Below, piece after piece: positions 24,484 to 33,574 of a stretch of DNA of 64,000 bases. The DNA lies in the NCBI GenBank assembly GCA_944325155.1, contig CALUYY010000005.1, positions 62,001-126,000 of the forward strand. The letters run 5' to 3'. This DNA comes from Candidatus Gastranaerophilales bacterium (lineage in GTDB: Bacteria; Cyanobacteriota; Vampirovibrionia; Gastranaerophilales; Gastranaerophilaceae). Numbering within the stretch: position 1 is the stretch's first letter; each line of letters opens with the position of its first letter. The notes beneath the pieces were generated by a model. It was given only the letters and a program-made list of their open reading frames with translations, had not been told where the DNA came from and did not search any database. A program made the translations under genes and the position numbers.

Positions 24484-26369
24484 TACTTTTCTCCGATTTC
24501 AATATAAAATTTCACGGTTTTATTTTTATCTTTTTCGGTTAACGGCTTAAAAATAATTTTATTGTATCCGTTATTTAAATATTCCGTGATATCTGTTTTT
24601 AAATTTTTCTTTGTAAAGATATTAATATCGGGGCTAAATTGATAATTATTTATATAAAATTCAATGTTTGAAGCCTTGTTCGGGTTTTCAACAATTAAAT
24701 AACATCTTAAATTTTCATTTTGTTTTAAAAGCCTTTTTAATTCTTTTTTTAAGGGGCTTCTGTTCGGGTTTTCAAATTTTTCTTTTTCTTTATCTTTTGT
24801 TTCAAAATGAAATTCCTGAATATAATTAAGCCCTATATTATTATATGAAACCGTTTTAGGCAGTGTGCCCAAATTAATTCCCCTGTAATAATATTTTAAT
24901 ATGTTTTCATAATCAACGCCGTATGATCCTAAATATCCGGCGCCATACTGGCTCATCCCGACGCCGTGGCCGAATCCGGCGCCAAAAAATATAAATTTAT
25001 CGGGAAGATTTCTTCCGAGCTTTGTTTTATAAACCCTTTTTCTTCCGTCTATTATCTTTTCTTCTTTTAATTGGGGCATTAATTTAACGGTTATATTTTC
25101 TTCTTTTGTTTCTTCATTGTTAAAAACGGCTTTTTCTTTCAATTTTTCTTCTTCAAGTTTTCTTTTTTTCTTTATTTCTTTTAATTCTTTTCTCGATAAT
25201 TTTTTATACTCTTTTTCGACCGAAAAATTGGCGCTGTATAGAGCAGAGTTATTTTTCTTAAATGTTCTTCTTATCGGGAGTTCTTTTTTAATTTTATAAT
25301 CTCCGGACGCCGATTTCACTTCAACAACAAGCGCTTTATAAGAATCTCCCCTTTGAAGTATTTTAATATCTTCAAGTCCGTAAAATTCTTTATCTTTATC
25401 AAAATAAGGTTCAACGTTTCCTGCTTTTGATTGTTCGATTAATGTTTTATTCAAAACATCTTCAAGCTCAAATCTGTCAAATTCGACCGTCCACCTGTGC
25501 CTTGGTGATTTCATATCAAAGGAAGGAACATTTTCTTTAAAAAATTCTTTTATCTCATCTTCATTATTTGTATATTTAACATCATCGTTGTCTTTAACGC
25601 TTGTTAAATAAGGCTTATCAATTTTGCCGTTTCCGTATGTATTTATATAGCTTTCGGTTATACCGGAAGCGGTTGATGAATACTGGGCCAAAATCGGCTC
25701 AAATTCATATAATGCATATATTCCCAACGTTTTATCAACCGCAGCGCTTGATAAATCATGTTCGCTGTTTGCGCCGAAATATACCTGGCATGATGTTGAA
25801 TCACAGGTATCATAATAATTGCTGGCGTTATTGGGTCTGTTTGCATAGTTTCTTGCGGCGACCGCCTGCGCCTTAAGGGCTTCAATTCCGAATGAAACGG
25901 GCATTTCATTCGGCACAACGCCTTTAAGATAGCTTTGCATATCAAGAACATTTATTATATTAAACCGATAAAGGCTGACCTTATTAAGTTCTATCATTCC
26001 TCTGTAATATGCGGGCTCGCCTTTTCTATACAATCCTTTAATTCCTATTTTATCGGGAGATGTTATTATAACGGGACCTTTAGAATTTCTTACGATAAGG
26101 CTTGAATTAACATTAATATTAAATACACCGTTTATGATTTTAACTTCGACAAGCCCGCCTCCTTTAACATCAATTCTTGAATTGTCGTCTTCAAGGTCAA
26201 TTATCGTTGAATTGACGGGAAGTATAAAAACGGCTTTGTCATGGGCATAAGATGAAAAATTATTATTTGAAATCCCGACCCTTATTGTTGTTTTTTCTTC
26301 AACGGCAAATGATGAGGGCATGGAAAAAAATAATATTAAAGCTAAAAATAAACTTCCTATAAACTTCAT
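24483..26369 (-). CDS. SpoIID/LytB-domain cell-wall protein
   Basis: A 628-residue exported protein with signal peptide (FLALILFFSMPSSFA). The SpoIID core reads YLKGVVPNEMP, ALKAQAVAARNYA, CDSTSCQVYFG, then GHGVGMSQYGAGYLG. SpoIID is a lytic transglycosylase acting on denuded glycan strands. An unusual Lys/Glu-rich charged segment (~390-430) interrupts the domain, and a beta-rich C-terminus of ~110 residues follows. Co-transcription with murJ supports a wall-growth or division role. Non-sporulating bacteria, including cyanobacteria, also carry such proteins. Confidence 0.9.
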   Translation of the reverse strand: MKFIGSLFLALILFFSMPSSFAVEEKTTIRVGISNNNFSSYAHDKAVFILPVNSTIIDLEDDNSRIDVKGGGLVEVKIINGVFNINVNSSLIVRNSKGPVIITSPDKIGIKGLYRKGEPAYYRGMIELNKVSLYRFNIINVLDMQSYLKGVVPNEMPVSFGIEALKAQAVAARNYANRPNNASNYYDTCDSTSCQVYFGANSEHDLSSAAVDKTLGIYALYEFEPILAQYSSTASGITESYINTYGNGKIDKPYLTSVKDNDDVKYTNNEDEIKEFFKENVPSFDMKSPRHRWTVEFDRFELEDVLNKTLIEQSKAGNVEPYFDKDKEFYGLEDIKILQRGDSYKALVVEVKSASGDYKIKKELPIRRTFKKNNSALYSANFSVEKEYKKLSRKELKEIKKKRKLEEEKLKEKAVFNNEETKEENITVKLMPQLKEEKIIDGRKRVYKTKLGRNLPDKFIFFGAGFGHGVGMSQYGAGYLGSYGVDYENILKYYYRGINLGTLPKTVSYNNIGLNYIQEFHFETKDKEKEKFENPNRSPLKKELKRLLKQNENLRCYLIVENPNKASNIEFYINNYQFSPDINIFTKKNLKTDITEYLNNGYNKIIFKPLTEKDKNKTVKFYIEIGEK

Positions 26370-26442
26370 AAGTCTAATTTTACAACAAAAGGCTTTTATA
26401 AAACAAATTGAAATAATCGTAAAATTATTTTATGATTACCCT

Positions 26443-27312
26443 ATGCAAAAAAACCTTAAAATAACGCCCTATCTTTTCATATTGCCTGCTTTTATCTTTT
26501 TGGGCTTATTTTTCTTTCTTCCGTTTTTTCAAACAATAATAATGAGTTTTTTTGACTATTCAAAAGATATATATAACCCCGAATTTGCTTATTTTTTGAA
26601 TTATAAAGAACTTTTAAGCTCAAACATTTTTATAAAAACAATTTTAAATACTTTTTGGTTTTTGGCTTTATGCGTTCCTTTCCTTGTCATTTTTCCTCTT
26701 TTTGTTGCAATTTTAATTGACCAAAATATTAAATTTAAAAACCTTTATAAATTAATAATCTATATTCCGGTTGTTGTTTCTATTGTCGTTGTTGCAATTG
26801 CTTTTAAATGGCTTTATCAGCCGGAAGGGCTTTTGAATTATTTTTTGGGTCTGATAAATATTGAACCTGTTGAGTGGCTCTATAATCCGAACGTTGCAAT
26901 GGTATCGGTTGCGATAGTTACGATATTTAAAGGTATCGGATATTATATGATGATATATCTGTCCGCCCTTATGGGAGTGCCGAAAGAATTGTATGAAGCC
27001 TCCGAAATCGACGGTGCAAATTCAATTCAAAAGCATTTATCGGTAACGCTTCCCCATATAATGCCGGCGGTTGCCCTTGTAAGCACGATTAGTTTAATGT
27101 CCGCCTTAAAAGTTTTTGTCGAAATTTACGTTATGACAAAAGGCGGCCCTTTGGATTCAACAAAAACAATCGTTTATTATATATACGAAAGTGCGTTTGA
27201 ATCTCTTGATTTGGGTTTGGCGTCAAGCGCTTCGGTTATTCTTTTAATTCTTGTAACGGGAGTATCCGTTATAAATATAACCTGTTTTGAGAGGGATAAA
27301 TACGGGCTATGA
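26443..27312 (+). CDS. Sugar ABC transporter permease (MalF/UgpA type)
   Basis: From the preferred ATG at 26443 it has 289 residues and starts with the first membrane helix (YLFILPAFIFLGLFFFLPFF); a longer frame from 26320 would overlap the divergent SpoIID gene. Six helices are seen, with the EAA loop YEASEIDGANSIQKHLSVTLPHI, the contact with the ATPase. It pairs with the next gene (4-base ATGA overlap) to form a carbohydrate importer channel. No binding protein or ATPase gene is nearby. Confidence 0.9.
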   Translation: MQKNLKITPYLFILPAFIFLGLFFFLPFFQTIIMSFFDYSKDIYNPEFAYFLNYKELLSSNIFIKTILNTFWFLALCVPFLVIFPLFVAILIDQNIKFKNLYKLIIYIPVVVSIVVVAIAFKWLYQPEGLLNYFLGLINIEPVEWLYNPNVAMVSVAIVTIFKGIGYYMMIYLSALMGVPKELYEASEIDGANSIQKHLSVTLPHIMPAVALVSTISLMSALKVFVEIYVMTKGGPLDSTKTIVYYIYESAFESLDLGLASSASVILLILVTGVSVINITCFERDKYGL

Positions 27313-28151
27313 AACAGCATATAAAAGGTTTTTTAATACATTTTACATTGATTTTAATTTGCTTATTTTGCCTGCTTCCTTTTTTATGGCTGACATCAAC
27401 CGCACTTAAAGGAAGCGAAGAAAATATTTTTCAATATCCTCCCGTGTTTTTCCCGAAATATCCGACAATTGAAAATTTTAAAGAAGTTTTAAGGCTTGTT
27501 CCGATTTTGAAATATGTTTTAAACAGCTTTATTGTTGCAATTTTTACTGTTATTTTAAATTTAATTTTTTCGTCCCTTGCCGCATATCCTCTTGCAAGAA
27601 TTGATTTTAAGGGGAAAAACGTCGTATTTTTCCTTATTTTAACGACGCTTACCGTTCCCTTTCAGGCGATTATGCTTCCTTTGTATATAATAATTTTAAA
27701 ATTAAATCTGGTTGATTCAATGTCTTATATTCAAGGGTATTTGGGCTTGATTCTTCCTTTTTGTGTTAATGCGTTCGGTATATTTTTGTTAAGGCAGGCA
27801 TTTATCGTTATACCTAAAGAAATAGAAGAACAGGCATTAATTGACGGGTGCAATTCATTTCAGATTTTTTATAAAATTCTTCTTCCTTTAATAAAACCTT
27901 CTCTTTCGCTGCTTGCAATTTTTACGTTTGTGGGTTCCTGGGGAGAGTTTTTATGGCCGAGCATTGTTTTATCAAACCAAAATTTATTTACGCTTCCCGT
28001 CGGCATTAACGAACTTCAGGGCGCTTTCAGCGCAAATTACAGACTTATAGCATCGGGTGCCATGATATCGATTGTTCCCATTTTATTATTTTTCTTAACG
28101 CTTCAAAAATACTTTATTAAAGGAAATACGGAAGGCTCCGTTAAAGGATAA
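27309..28151 (+). CDS. Sugar ABC transporter permease (MalG/UgpE type)
   Basis: A 280-residue partner permease with six helices and the EAA loop EEQALIDGCNSFQIFYKILLP. The N-terminal FLWLTSTALKG and the internal SSLAAYPLARIDFKGK are typical for CUT1-family MalG-like proteins. It starts inside the stop of the first permease gene. The ATPase is probably a shared MsmK/MalK-like subunit encoded elsewhere. Confidence 0.92.
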   Translation: MKQHIKGFLIHFTLILICLFCLLPFLWLTSTALKGSEENIFQYPPVFFPKYPTIENFKEVLRLVPILKYVLNSFIVAIFTVILNLIFSSLAAYPLARIDFKGKNVVFFLILTTLTVPFQAIMLPLYIIILKLNLVDSMSYIQGYLGLILPFCVNAFGIFLLRQAFIVIPKEIEEQALIDGCNSFQIFYKILLPLIKPSLSLLAIFTFVGSWGEFLWPSIVLSNQNLFTLPVGINELQGAFSANYRLIASGAMISIVPILLFFLTLQKYFIKGNTEGSVKG

Positions 28152-28154
28152 AAA

Positions 28155-28940
28155 ATGTACGATGAAATTTTTCAAAGAAATAAATTATACTGGAATAATG
28201 ATTTTCAAAATTTTTTAAAAAATAAATTTGTCGCAATAATAGGGCTCGGGGGTGTCGGCGGATATTGTCTGGAGGCTTTATGCCGTTTGGGGATAAATAA
28301 TATTTTAATAGCCGATTTTGATAAAATTTCAATTTCAAATATAAACAGACAATTAATTGCTCTTAATTCAAACATAGGAATGAAAAAAACCGATGAATAT
28401 AAAAAAAGGCTCTTTGATATAAACCCGGAGTTAAATCTTATAATTTACGACGGTTTTATTGATGAAAATAACCTTGATAAAATTTTTAAAATTAAGCCCG
28501 ATTTTATAATTGATGCGATAGATACCGTAAAATCGAAAATATCATTAATAAAATATGCAAAAGAAAACAATATTAATATAATTTCATGCCTCGGTGCGGG
28601 AAACAGAATTGACGCAAGTCAATTGTATGTTTGCGATGTATCCGAAATTGAATATAAGGACAATTTTACAAAAAACTTTTTATCAAAACTAAAAAAATAT
28701 GCGGACATTGAAAATAATTTAACGGTAATCACAAGCAGAGAGCATGCCAAAAATCTTCAAAAAATAAAAAATATTGAAAAAATTGAAAAAGACGACGGGC
28801 AAATTGTAGAATTTACAAAATTTACTCCCGCCTCAAATTCAATAGTGCCCGCAGTTTCCGGGTTGTTTGCCGCAAACGAAGTACTAAAAACTTTTTTAGG
28901 TGAATTTAATTTAAAATCAAGGAATAATAAGGCTTTATAA
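28155..28940 (+). CDS. tcdA: ThiF/E1-like protein, probable tRNA ct6A dehydratase TcdA
   Basis: A 261-residue E1-like enzyme. The ATP-binding GLGGVGGYCLEALCRLGI and DFDKISISNINRQ motifs are intact, and ISCLGAGNRIDAS plus NSIVPAVSGLFAANEVL fit TcdA, which cyclises t6A to ct6A in tRNA. tsaC, needed for t6A, is in the same window. It starts 4 bases after the permease gene. A different sulfur-carrier adenylase role is less likely at this length. Confidence 0.82.
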   Translation: MYDEIFQRNKLYWNNDFQNFLKNKFVAIIGLGGVGGYCLEALCRLGINNILIADFDKISISNINRQLIALNSNIGMKKTDEYKKRLFDINPELNLIIYDGFIDENNLDKIFKIKPDFIIDAIDTVKSKISLIKYAKENNINIISCLGAGNRIDASQLYVCDVSEIEYKDNFTKNFLSKLKKYADIENNLTVITSREHAKNLQKIKNIEKIEKDDGQIVEFTKFTPASNSIVPAVSGLFAANEVLKTFLGEFNLKSRNNKAL

Positions 28941-29006
28941 GTAATTCTTAAGCATTAATACTTTTGGGCGATAAAATGCCTTAAAATGTAAGTTATTATA
29001 ATAATG

Positions 29007-29150
29007 TGAGTCGATGAAACCACCTGTTATCTTAATTCGGGGTTGCGATATAAAATTTTGAACAGGGAATAAATGATTTTGTCGGCTCATTTGTTTTATG
29101 TTTGTAATAGTTTTAAAAAAGGAAGCACCTGGAGAATGCTTCCTTTTTAT
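29007..29150 (+). ncRNA. Probable structured small RNA or leader ending in a terminator
   Basis: A TATAAT box (28997-29002) precedes a foldable segment with no ORF. TGAGTCGA (29007-29014) pairs with TCGGCTCA (29082-29089), and CCTGTT (29023-29028) pairs with AACAGG (29061-29066), leaving an asymmetric internal loop and a 32-base apical region. A Rho-independent terminator follows at 29117-29148, before the separate pyrF promoter. I recognise no Rfam family; the stem-bubble-stem shape vaguely recalls 6S RNA but is shorter. Confidence 0.45.
29117..29148 (+). terminator. Terminator before pyrF promoter
   Basis: AAAAGGAAGCA/TGCTTCCTTTTT stem and T-run. It ends the transcript from the upstream TATAAT rather than that of pyrF. 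Confidence 0.8.
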
Positions 29151-29155
29151 TTATT

Positions 29156-29184
29156 TTGAAAATTCGCTTCTTATGTGTTACAAT
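29156..29184 (+). promoter_or_regulatory. pyrF promoter
   Basis: TTGAAA (29156-29161), 17 bases, TACAAT (29179-29184). It predicts a start near 29191, 24 bases before the chosen pyrF ATG. Confidence 0.6.
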
Positions 29185-29214
29185 ATGTCGGCATGTAATA
29201 AAAGAGGGCGGGCT

Positions 29215-29979
29215 ATGGCAGTTTTAAAACCCCAAAGCGCCAAAGAAAGAATCATTTTGGCTCTGGATGTTGATACCGTTGAAGAAGCAGAACAACTTGT
29301 AATTGAATTGAAAAATTATGTCGGATATTTTAAAATCGGTCTGCAATTGCAAAATTACGGGCTTATGGCGGCAGATACGATAAAAAAGCACGGTTCAAAA
29401 GTTTTTTATGATATGAAATTCCATGATATTCCGAACACCGTTGCAAGGGCAAGTGCGAATCTTGTTAAAAAAGGAATTGATTTTTTTGACGTTCACATAA
29501 AAGGCGGTTCAAAAATGATGAGCGCAACCGTTAAATATGCAACAGAAACCGCCAAAAAATACGGCTGCGAGATGCCTACAATTCTGGGTGTTACATTATT
29601 ATCAAGTTTCGGGCAAAAAACCCTGACGCAGGAATTGAACGTCAATATGAGTATAGACGAATACGTTTCAAGACTTGCAAGAACCGCATATGATTCGGGC
29701 TTGAACGGCGTTGTGGCGTCAGCGTCCGAGGCTCCCATTATAAGAGAAGAATGCGGGGAAGATTTTTTAATTGTTTGTCCTGCCGTAAGACCCACATGGA
29801 GTGTCGTTAATGATCAGGTAAGAGTTGTAACGCCGTCAGATGCCATTAAATCGGGTGTTGATTATATGGTAATAGGAAGACCCGTTACAAACGCCCAAAA
29901 TAAAGTTGAAGCAATACAGCTTATTATTCAGGAAATTGAAGAAGCAATCCAAAATCAAAAAGAAAAAAGTTTTGTATAA
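29215..29979 (+). CDS. pyrF: Orotidine-5'-phosphate decarboxylase
   Basis: Catalyses the last step of UMP synthesis. The start at 29215 is chosen because AGAGGGCGG precedes it and the promoter lies upstream; a longer frame from 29098 would run through the terminator. The 254 residues include RIILALDVDTVEEAEQL, the catalytic cluster FYDMKFHDIPNTV (DxKxxD type) and the phosphate-binding VIGRPVTNA. It probably heads a run with ald, proB and proA. Confidence 0.95.
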   Translation: MAVLKPQSAKERIILALDVDTVEEAEQLVIELKNYVGYFKIGLQLQNYGLMAADTIKKHGSKVFYDMKFHDIPNTVARASANLVKKGIDFFDVHIKGGSKMMSATVKYATETAKKYGCEMPTILGVTLLSSFGQKTLTQELNVNMSIDEYVSRLARTAYDSGLNGVVASASEAPIIREECGEDFLIVCPAVRPTWSVVNDQVRVVTPSDAIKSGVDYMVIGRPVTNAQNKVEAIQLIIQEIEEAIQNQKEKSFV

Positions 29980-29995
29980 AATAAAGGTTTTTTAA

Positions 29996-31138
29996 ATGAT
30001 TACAAAAACAATCTTCGGCATACCGAAAGAATTAAAAGAAGATGAATACAGGGTGGCGCTCACGCCGGATTCGGTTAAAATTATTACGGATTCGGAGCAT
30101 AAAGTTTATATCGAAAAAGATGCAGGGCTTTTATCGGGCTTTACAAACGAAATGTATGTTGAAGCGGGTGCTGAAATTCTTGATACAAAAGAAGAAATCT
30201 GGAATAAGGCAAACGTTATAATTAAGGTTAAAGAGCCTCAAAAAGAAGAGTACTCTTTATTCAGGGAAGATCAGGTTATTTTTTCATATATGCATCTTGC
30301 GGTTGAAAAAGAACTTGTAGACAATCTTTTAAAGAAAAAAGTTTGTGCAATCTGTGCCGAATCTATCCGCTCAAACGAAGGCGGATATCCTCTTTTAAGA
30401 CCTATGAGCGAGGTTGCCGGGCGTCTTGCAATTCAATTGGGGGCTCATTATCTTGAATTAAATAACGGCGGTTCGGGCGTTTTATTGGGCGGAGTCCCGG
30501 GGGTTCGGCCGGGTAAAGTTGTTATAGTGGGCGGCGGAACGGTCGGCTCAAATGCGGCAAAAGTTGCTCTCGGCATGGGGGCGGATGTTTCCGTTTTGGA
30601 TATTAATTCAAAAAGACTTGCTTTTTTGGATTTAATTTTTAACGGAAGTATTAAAACACACTATTTTAATACAACAACAATACTTGAAGAAGCCAAAAAA
30701 GCGGATGTTCTTGTTTCTGCCGTATTAATTCCAAACAGAAAAGCTCCCGTTTTGATAACCGAAGATGTTGTAAAACAAATGAAAAAGGGTTCGTTTTTAA
30801 TTGATGTTGCAATTGATCAGGGCGGAAACGTCGAGACGATGGACAGGGTTACATCAATCAAAAATCCCGTGTTTGAAAAGTTCGGCGTTACCCACTGTGC
30901 AATTCCGAATCTTCCTTCAATGACGCCCGGAACTTCATCTTTTGCATATTCCTATGCAATTTTACCCTATATTATGCAAATAGCGGAATCGGGAAGTTTT
31001 ATGGCAATAAAAAATGTTGATTCGTTAGCCTCGGGCGTTAACACTTTCAGAGGCGAAGTTACAAACCTTGAACTGGCTGAAGCTTTCGGGTTTGAACATA
31101 CGGAATTATCCCTTCTTGTCGGGTTTAAAGTGAGATAA
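29996..31138 (+). CDS. ald: Alanine dehydrogenase
   Basis: A 380-residue NAD-dependent enzyme interconverting L-alanine and pyruvate plus ammonia. FGIPKELKEDEYRVALTP is the N-terminal signature, FSYMHLA contains the catalytic His, and VVIVGGGTVGSNAAKVALGMG is the NAD-binding Rossmann motif. Length is typical. It has an AAAGG ribosome binding site and lies 16 bases after pyrF. In fermentative bacteria it can balance redox and nitrogen. Confidence 0.95.
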   Translation: MITKTIFGIPKELKEDEYRVALTPDSVKIITDSEHKVYIEKDAGLLSGFTNEMYVEAGAEILDTKEEIWNKANVIIKVKEPQKEEYSLFREDQVIFSYMHLAVEKELVDNLLKKKVCAICAESIRSNEGGYPLLRPMSEVAGRLAIQLGAHYLELNNGGSGVLLGGVPGVRPGKVVIVGGGTVGSNAAKVALGMGADVSVLDINSKRLAFLDLIFNGSIKTHYFNTTTILEEAKKADVLVSAVLIPNRKAPVLITEDVVKQMKKGSFLIDVAIDQGGNVETMDRVTSIKNPVFEKFGVTHCAIPNLPSMTPGTSSFAYSYAILPYIMQIAESGSFMAIKNVDSLASGVNTFRGEVTNLELAEAFGFEHTELSLLVGFKVR

Positions 31139-31143
31139 AGATA

Positions 31144-32256
31144 ATGGACAAATCGAAAATAAAAAGAATAGTTTTTAAATTCGGAACAAATATCTTAAAA
31201 AATGAAGACGGGGATATTTGTTTATCAAGACTCTATTCTTTTATAGAAGACATTGCAAAACTCTATAAAGAAGGAAAAGAAGTTATAATAGTAACATCCG
31301 GTGCCGTTGGTCTGGGTGTTAAAAAACTCGGCCTTAAAACCCCGGAAACCACCGTTGACAAACAAGCCGCAGCTTCAATCGGGCAGCCTATGCTGATTGA
31401 AATATGGCAGGACGGTTTTGACAGATTCGGTATAAATATCTCGCAAATTCTTCTTATAGAAGATGATTTTTCGGTAAGAAAAAGATATTTAAGCTTAAGA
31501 AGTACATTATCAAGGCTTTTGGAGTGCGGAATAATTCCCGTTATAAATCAAAACGACGTAATTTTGCCTTCAGAACTTGAACATGTAAGTTTTTCCGATA
31601 ACGATAAATTATCGGCTCTTGTTGCAAGTAAATTAGATGCGGATTTACTTGTTATGGTATCAGATATTGACGGGCTTTTTGATAAAAATCCCAAAATTTA
31701 CGATGACGCAAAATTAATTCCCGTTGTTAAAGAAGTAACTCCGGATATTGAAAAATTGGCATCCGGCGCTTCATTGGGCGGAAGAGGCGGTATGATTACA
31801 AAATTAAACGCCGCAAAAGTTGTTACAAGTTCCGGTTCAAACGCCATGATTGTAAACGGTCTTACAAACGGAATTATAAAAAAAATATTTTCAGACGATA
31901 ATGTCGGCACTCTTTTTACATCAACAAACAAACTCTCTTCCAAACAGCGCTGGATTGCTTATGCAACAAATGTCAGGGGCGAAGTTATAGTAAACGAAGG
32001 TGCTAAAAAAGCGTTAATCGAAAAACAGACAAGCCTTCTTCCCATCGGTGTCGTTATGACAAAAGGAAAGTTTGATTCGGGCGAAGTTATCTGTATATTG
32101 GATGAGAATATGAATGAATTTGCAAGGGGCGTTTCAAACTATAATTCGGAAGAATGCGAAAAAATTATGGGCAAACACAGCTCCGAAATTAAAAATATTT
32201 TAGGCTATATGCAAAGTGATGATTTAATAAATAAAGATAATCTGGTGGTTTTATAA
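31144..32256 (+). CDS. proB: Glutamate 5-kinase
   Basis: First enzyme of proline synthesis. The 370 residues include the kinase domain (FKFGTNIL, VTSGAVGLGVKKLGL, NQNDVI, SDIDGLFDKNP, GRGGMITKLNAA) and a C-terminal PUA domain (~275-355). The catalytic and proline-inhibition regions are intact. Its stop directly abuts the proA ATG. Confidence 0.97.
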   Translation: MDKSKIKRIVFKFGTNILKNEDGDICLSRLYSFIEDIAKLYKEGKEVIIVTSGAVGLGVKKLGLKTPETTVDKQAAASIGQPMLIEIWQDGFDRFGINISQILLIEDDFSVRKRYLSLRSTLSRLLECGIIPVINQNDVILPSELEHVSFSDNDKLSALVASKLDADLLVMVSDIDGLFDKNPKIYDDAKLIPVVKEVTPDIEKLASGASLGGRGGMITKLNAAKVVTSSGSNAMIVNGLTNGIIKKIFSDDNVGTLFTSTNKLSSKQRWIAYATNVRGEVIVNEGAKKALIEKQTSLLPIGVVMTKGKFDSGEVICILDENMNEFARGVSNYNSEECEKIMGKHSSEIKNILGYMQSDDLINKDNLVVL

Positions 32257-33510
32257 ATGGAAAATAATATTTTGGAAATGGTAAAAAAAGCAAGCCTTGC
32301 AAAGGCCAAACTTTTCAACCTTGATACAAAAATCAAAAACGAAGTTCTGGAAAAAATTGCAAAAAATATAGAAAACAATAAAGATAAAATCTATTTTGCA
32401 AATAATGAAGATTTAAAAAATGCGCAAATTATGGTTGATGAGGGTAAATTATCAAAAGCGACCTTCGGCAGATTAAAGCTTGATGAAAATAAAATGCGCG
32501 ATATGATTCAAGGCATTTATGACGTTATAAAACTTGATGATCCTTCAAATAAAATTTTATGGGCAAGGGAGCTGGATGAAAATCTTGTTTTAAAAAAAGT
32601 TACCTGCCCCATAGGTTTAATCGGTATAATTTTTGAAGCAAGGCCGGATGTTATATCCCAGATTACATCGCTTGCGGTCAAATCGGGCAATGCCGTTATC
32701 TTAAAAGGCGGTAAAGAAGCCGATAATACAAATAAGGCAATATTTGATTTAATAAAAGAAGCGGTTTCATCCGTTAAAGAATTTCCGATTGATGCCGTTA
32801 ATCTTGTGTTTTCTCATCAAGATATTAAATCAATGCTGGAATTAAACGAATATATTGATTTAATAATTCCGAGAGGCTCAAACAAACTCGTATCATACAT
32901 ACAACAGAATACAAAAATTCCCGTTTTGGGGCATGCGTCAGGGATTTGTCATATTTATGTCGATGAGTCGGCAAAAAAAGATATGGCACAAAATATAATA
33001 AAAGACGCTAAAACGCAGTATCCTACCGCCTGTAACAGCGTTGAAACGGTTCTTGTGAATAAAAATTATCCTTATATCGAAGAATTAAAAACCTATCTTG
33101 AAAATAGCGGAATTAAAATAATCGAGAACCCCGAAAGATATGATTATGAATATTCCGATAAAATTTTAGCGTTTAAAATTGTTGAGGATTTAAATGAAGC
33201 AATTAATCACATAAATACTTTCGGCTCAAGACACACCGATTGTATAATAACCGAAAATGAAGAAAATGCCGAAAAATTTATGACAAGAGTTGATTCGGCA
33301 GGCGTTTTCCATAATGCTTCAACAAGGTTTTCAGACGGCTTCAGATACGGTTTCGGCGCCGAGGTCGGAATTTCAACGAATAAAACCCTTGCAAGAGGTC
33401 CTGTCGGATTAGACGGTCTTTGCGTGTATAAATACAAATTATTCGGCAAAGGACAAATTGTCGATGATTATGCAAAAGGAATTAAGAAGTTTCACCACAA
33501 AGACATTTAG
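32257..33510 (+). CDS. proA: Glutamate-5-semialdehyde dehydrogenase
   Basis: The 417-residue gamma-glutamyl-phosphate reductase of proline synthesis. The catalytic Cys is in YPTACNSVETVLVN, GIIFEARPDV and SGNAVILKGGKEA form the NADPH site, and the C-terminus FGAEVGISTNK, ARGPVGLDGL is family-typical. It begins on the base after the proB stop. Confidence 0.97.
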   Translation: MENNILEMVKKASLAKAKLFNLDTKIKNEVLEKIAKNIENNKDKIYFANNEDLKNAQIMVDEGKLSKATFGRLKLDENKMRDMIQGIYDVIKLDDPSNKILWARELDENLVLKKVTCPIGLIGIIFEARPDVISQITSLAVKSGNAVILKGGKEADNTNKAIFDLIKEAVSSVKEFPIDAVNLVFSHQDIKSMLELNEYIDLIIPRGSNKLVSYIQQNTKIPVLGHASGICHIYVDESAKKDMAQNIIKDAKTQYPTACNSVETVLVNKNYPYIEELKTYLENSGIKIIENPERYDYEYSDKILAFKIVEDLNEAINHINTFGSRHTDCIITENEENAEKFMTRVDSAGVFHNASTRFSDGFRYGFGAEVGISTNKTLARGPVGLDGLCVYKYKLFGKGQIVDDYAKGIKKFHHKDI

Positions 33511-33574
33511 AAAAAAATTATTTTTGTTTTATAATACAATTTAAGCACTTAACAACCGCAATCAGGGAGAAAAT

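Noticed and set aside
26320-26442. Longer start for the MalF-like permease
   Set aside because: It would overlap the divergent SpoIID gene and put 41 untypical residues before the first membrane helix.
29098-29214. Longer start for pyrF
   Set aside because: The extra frame runs through a Rho-independent terminator and the pyrF promoter; AGAGGGCGG precedes the ATG at 29215.
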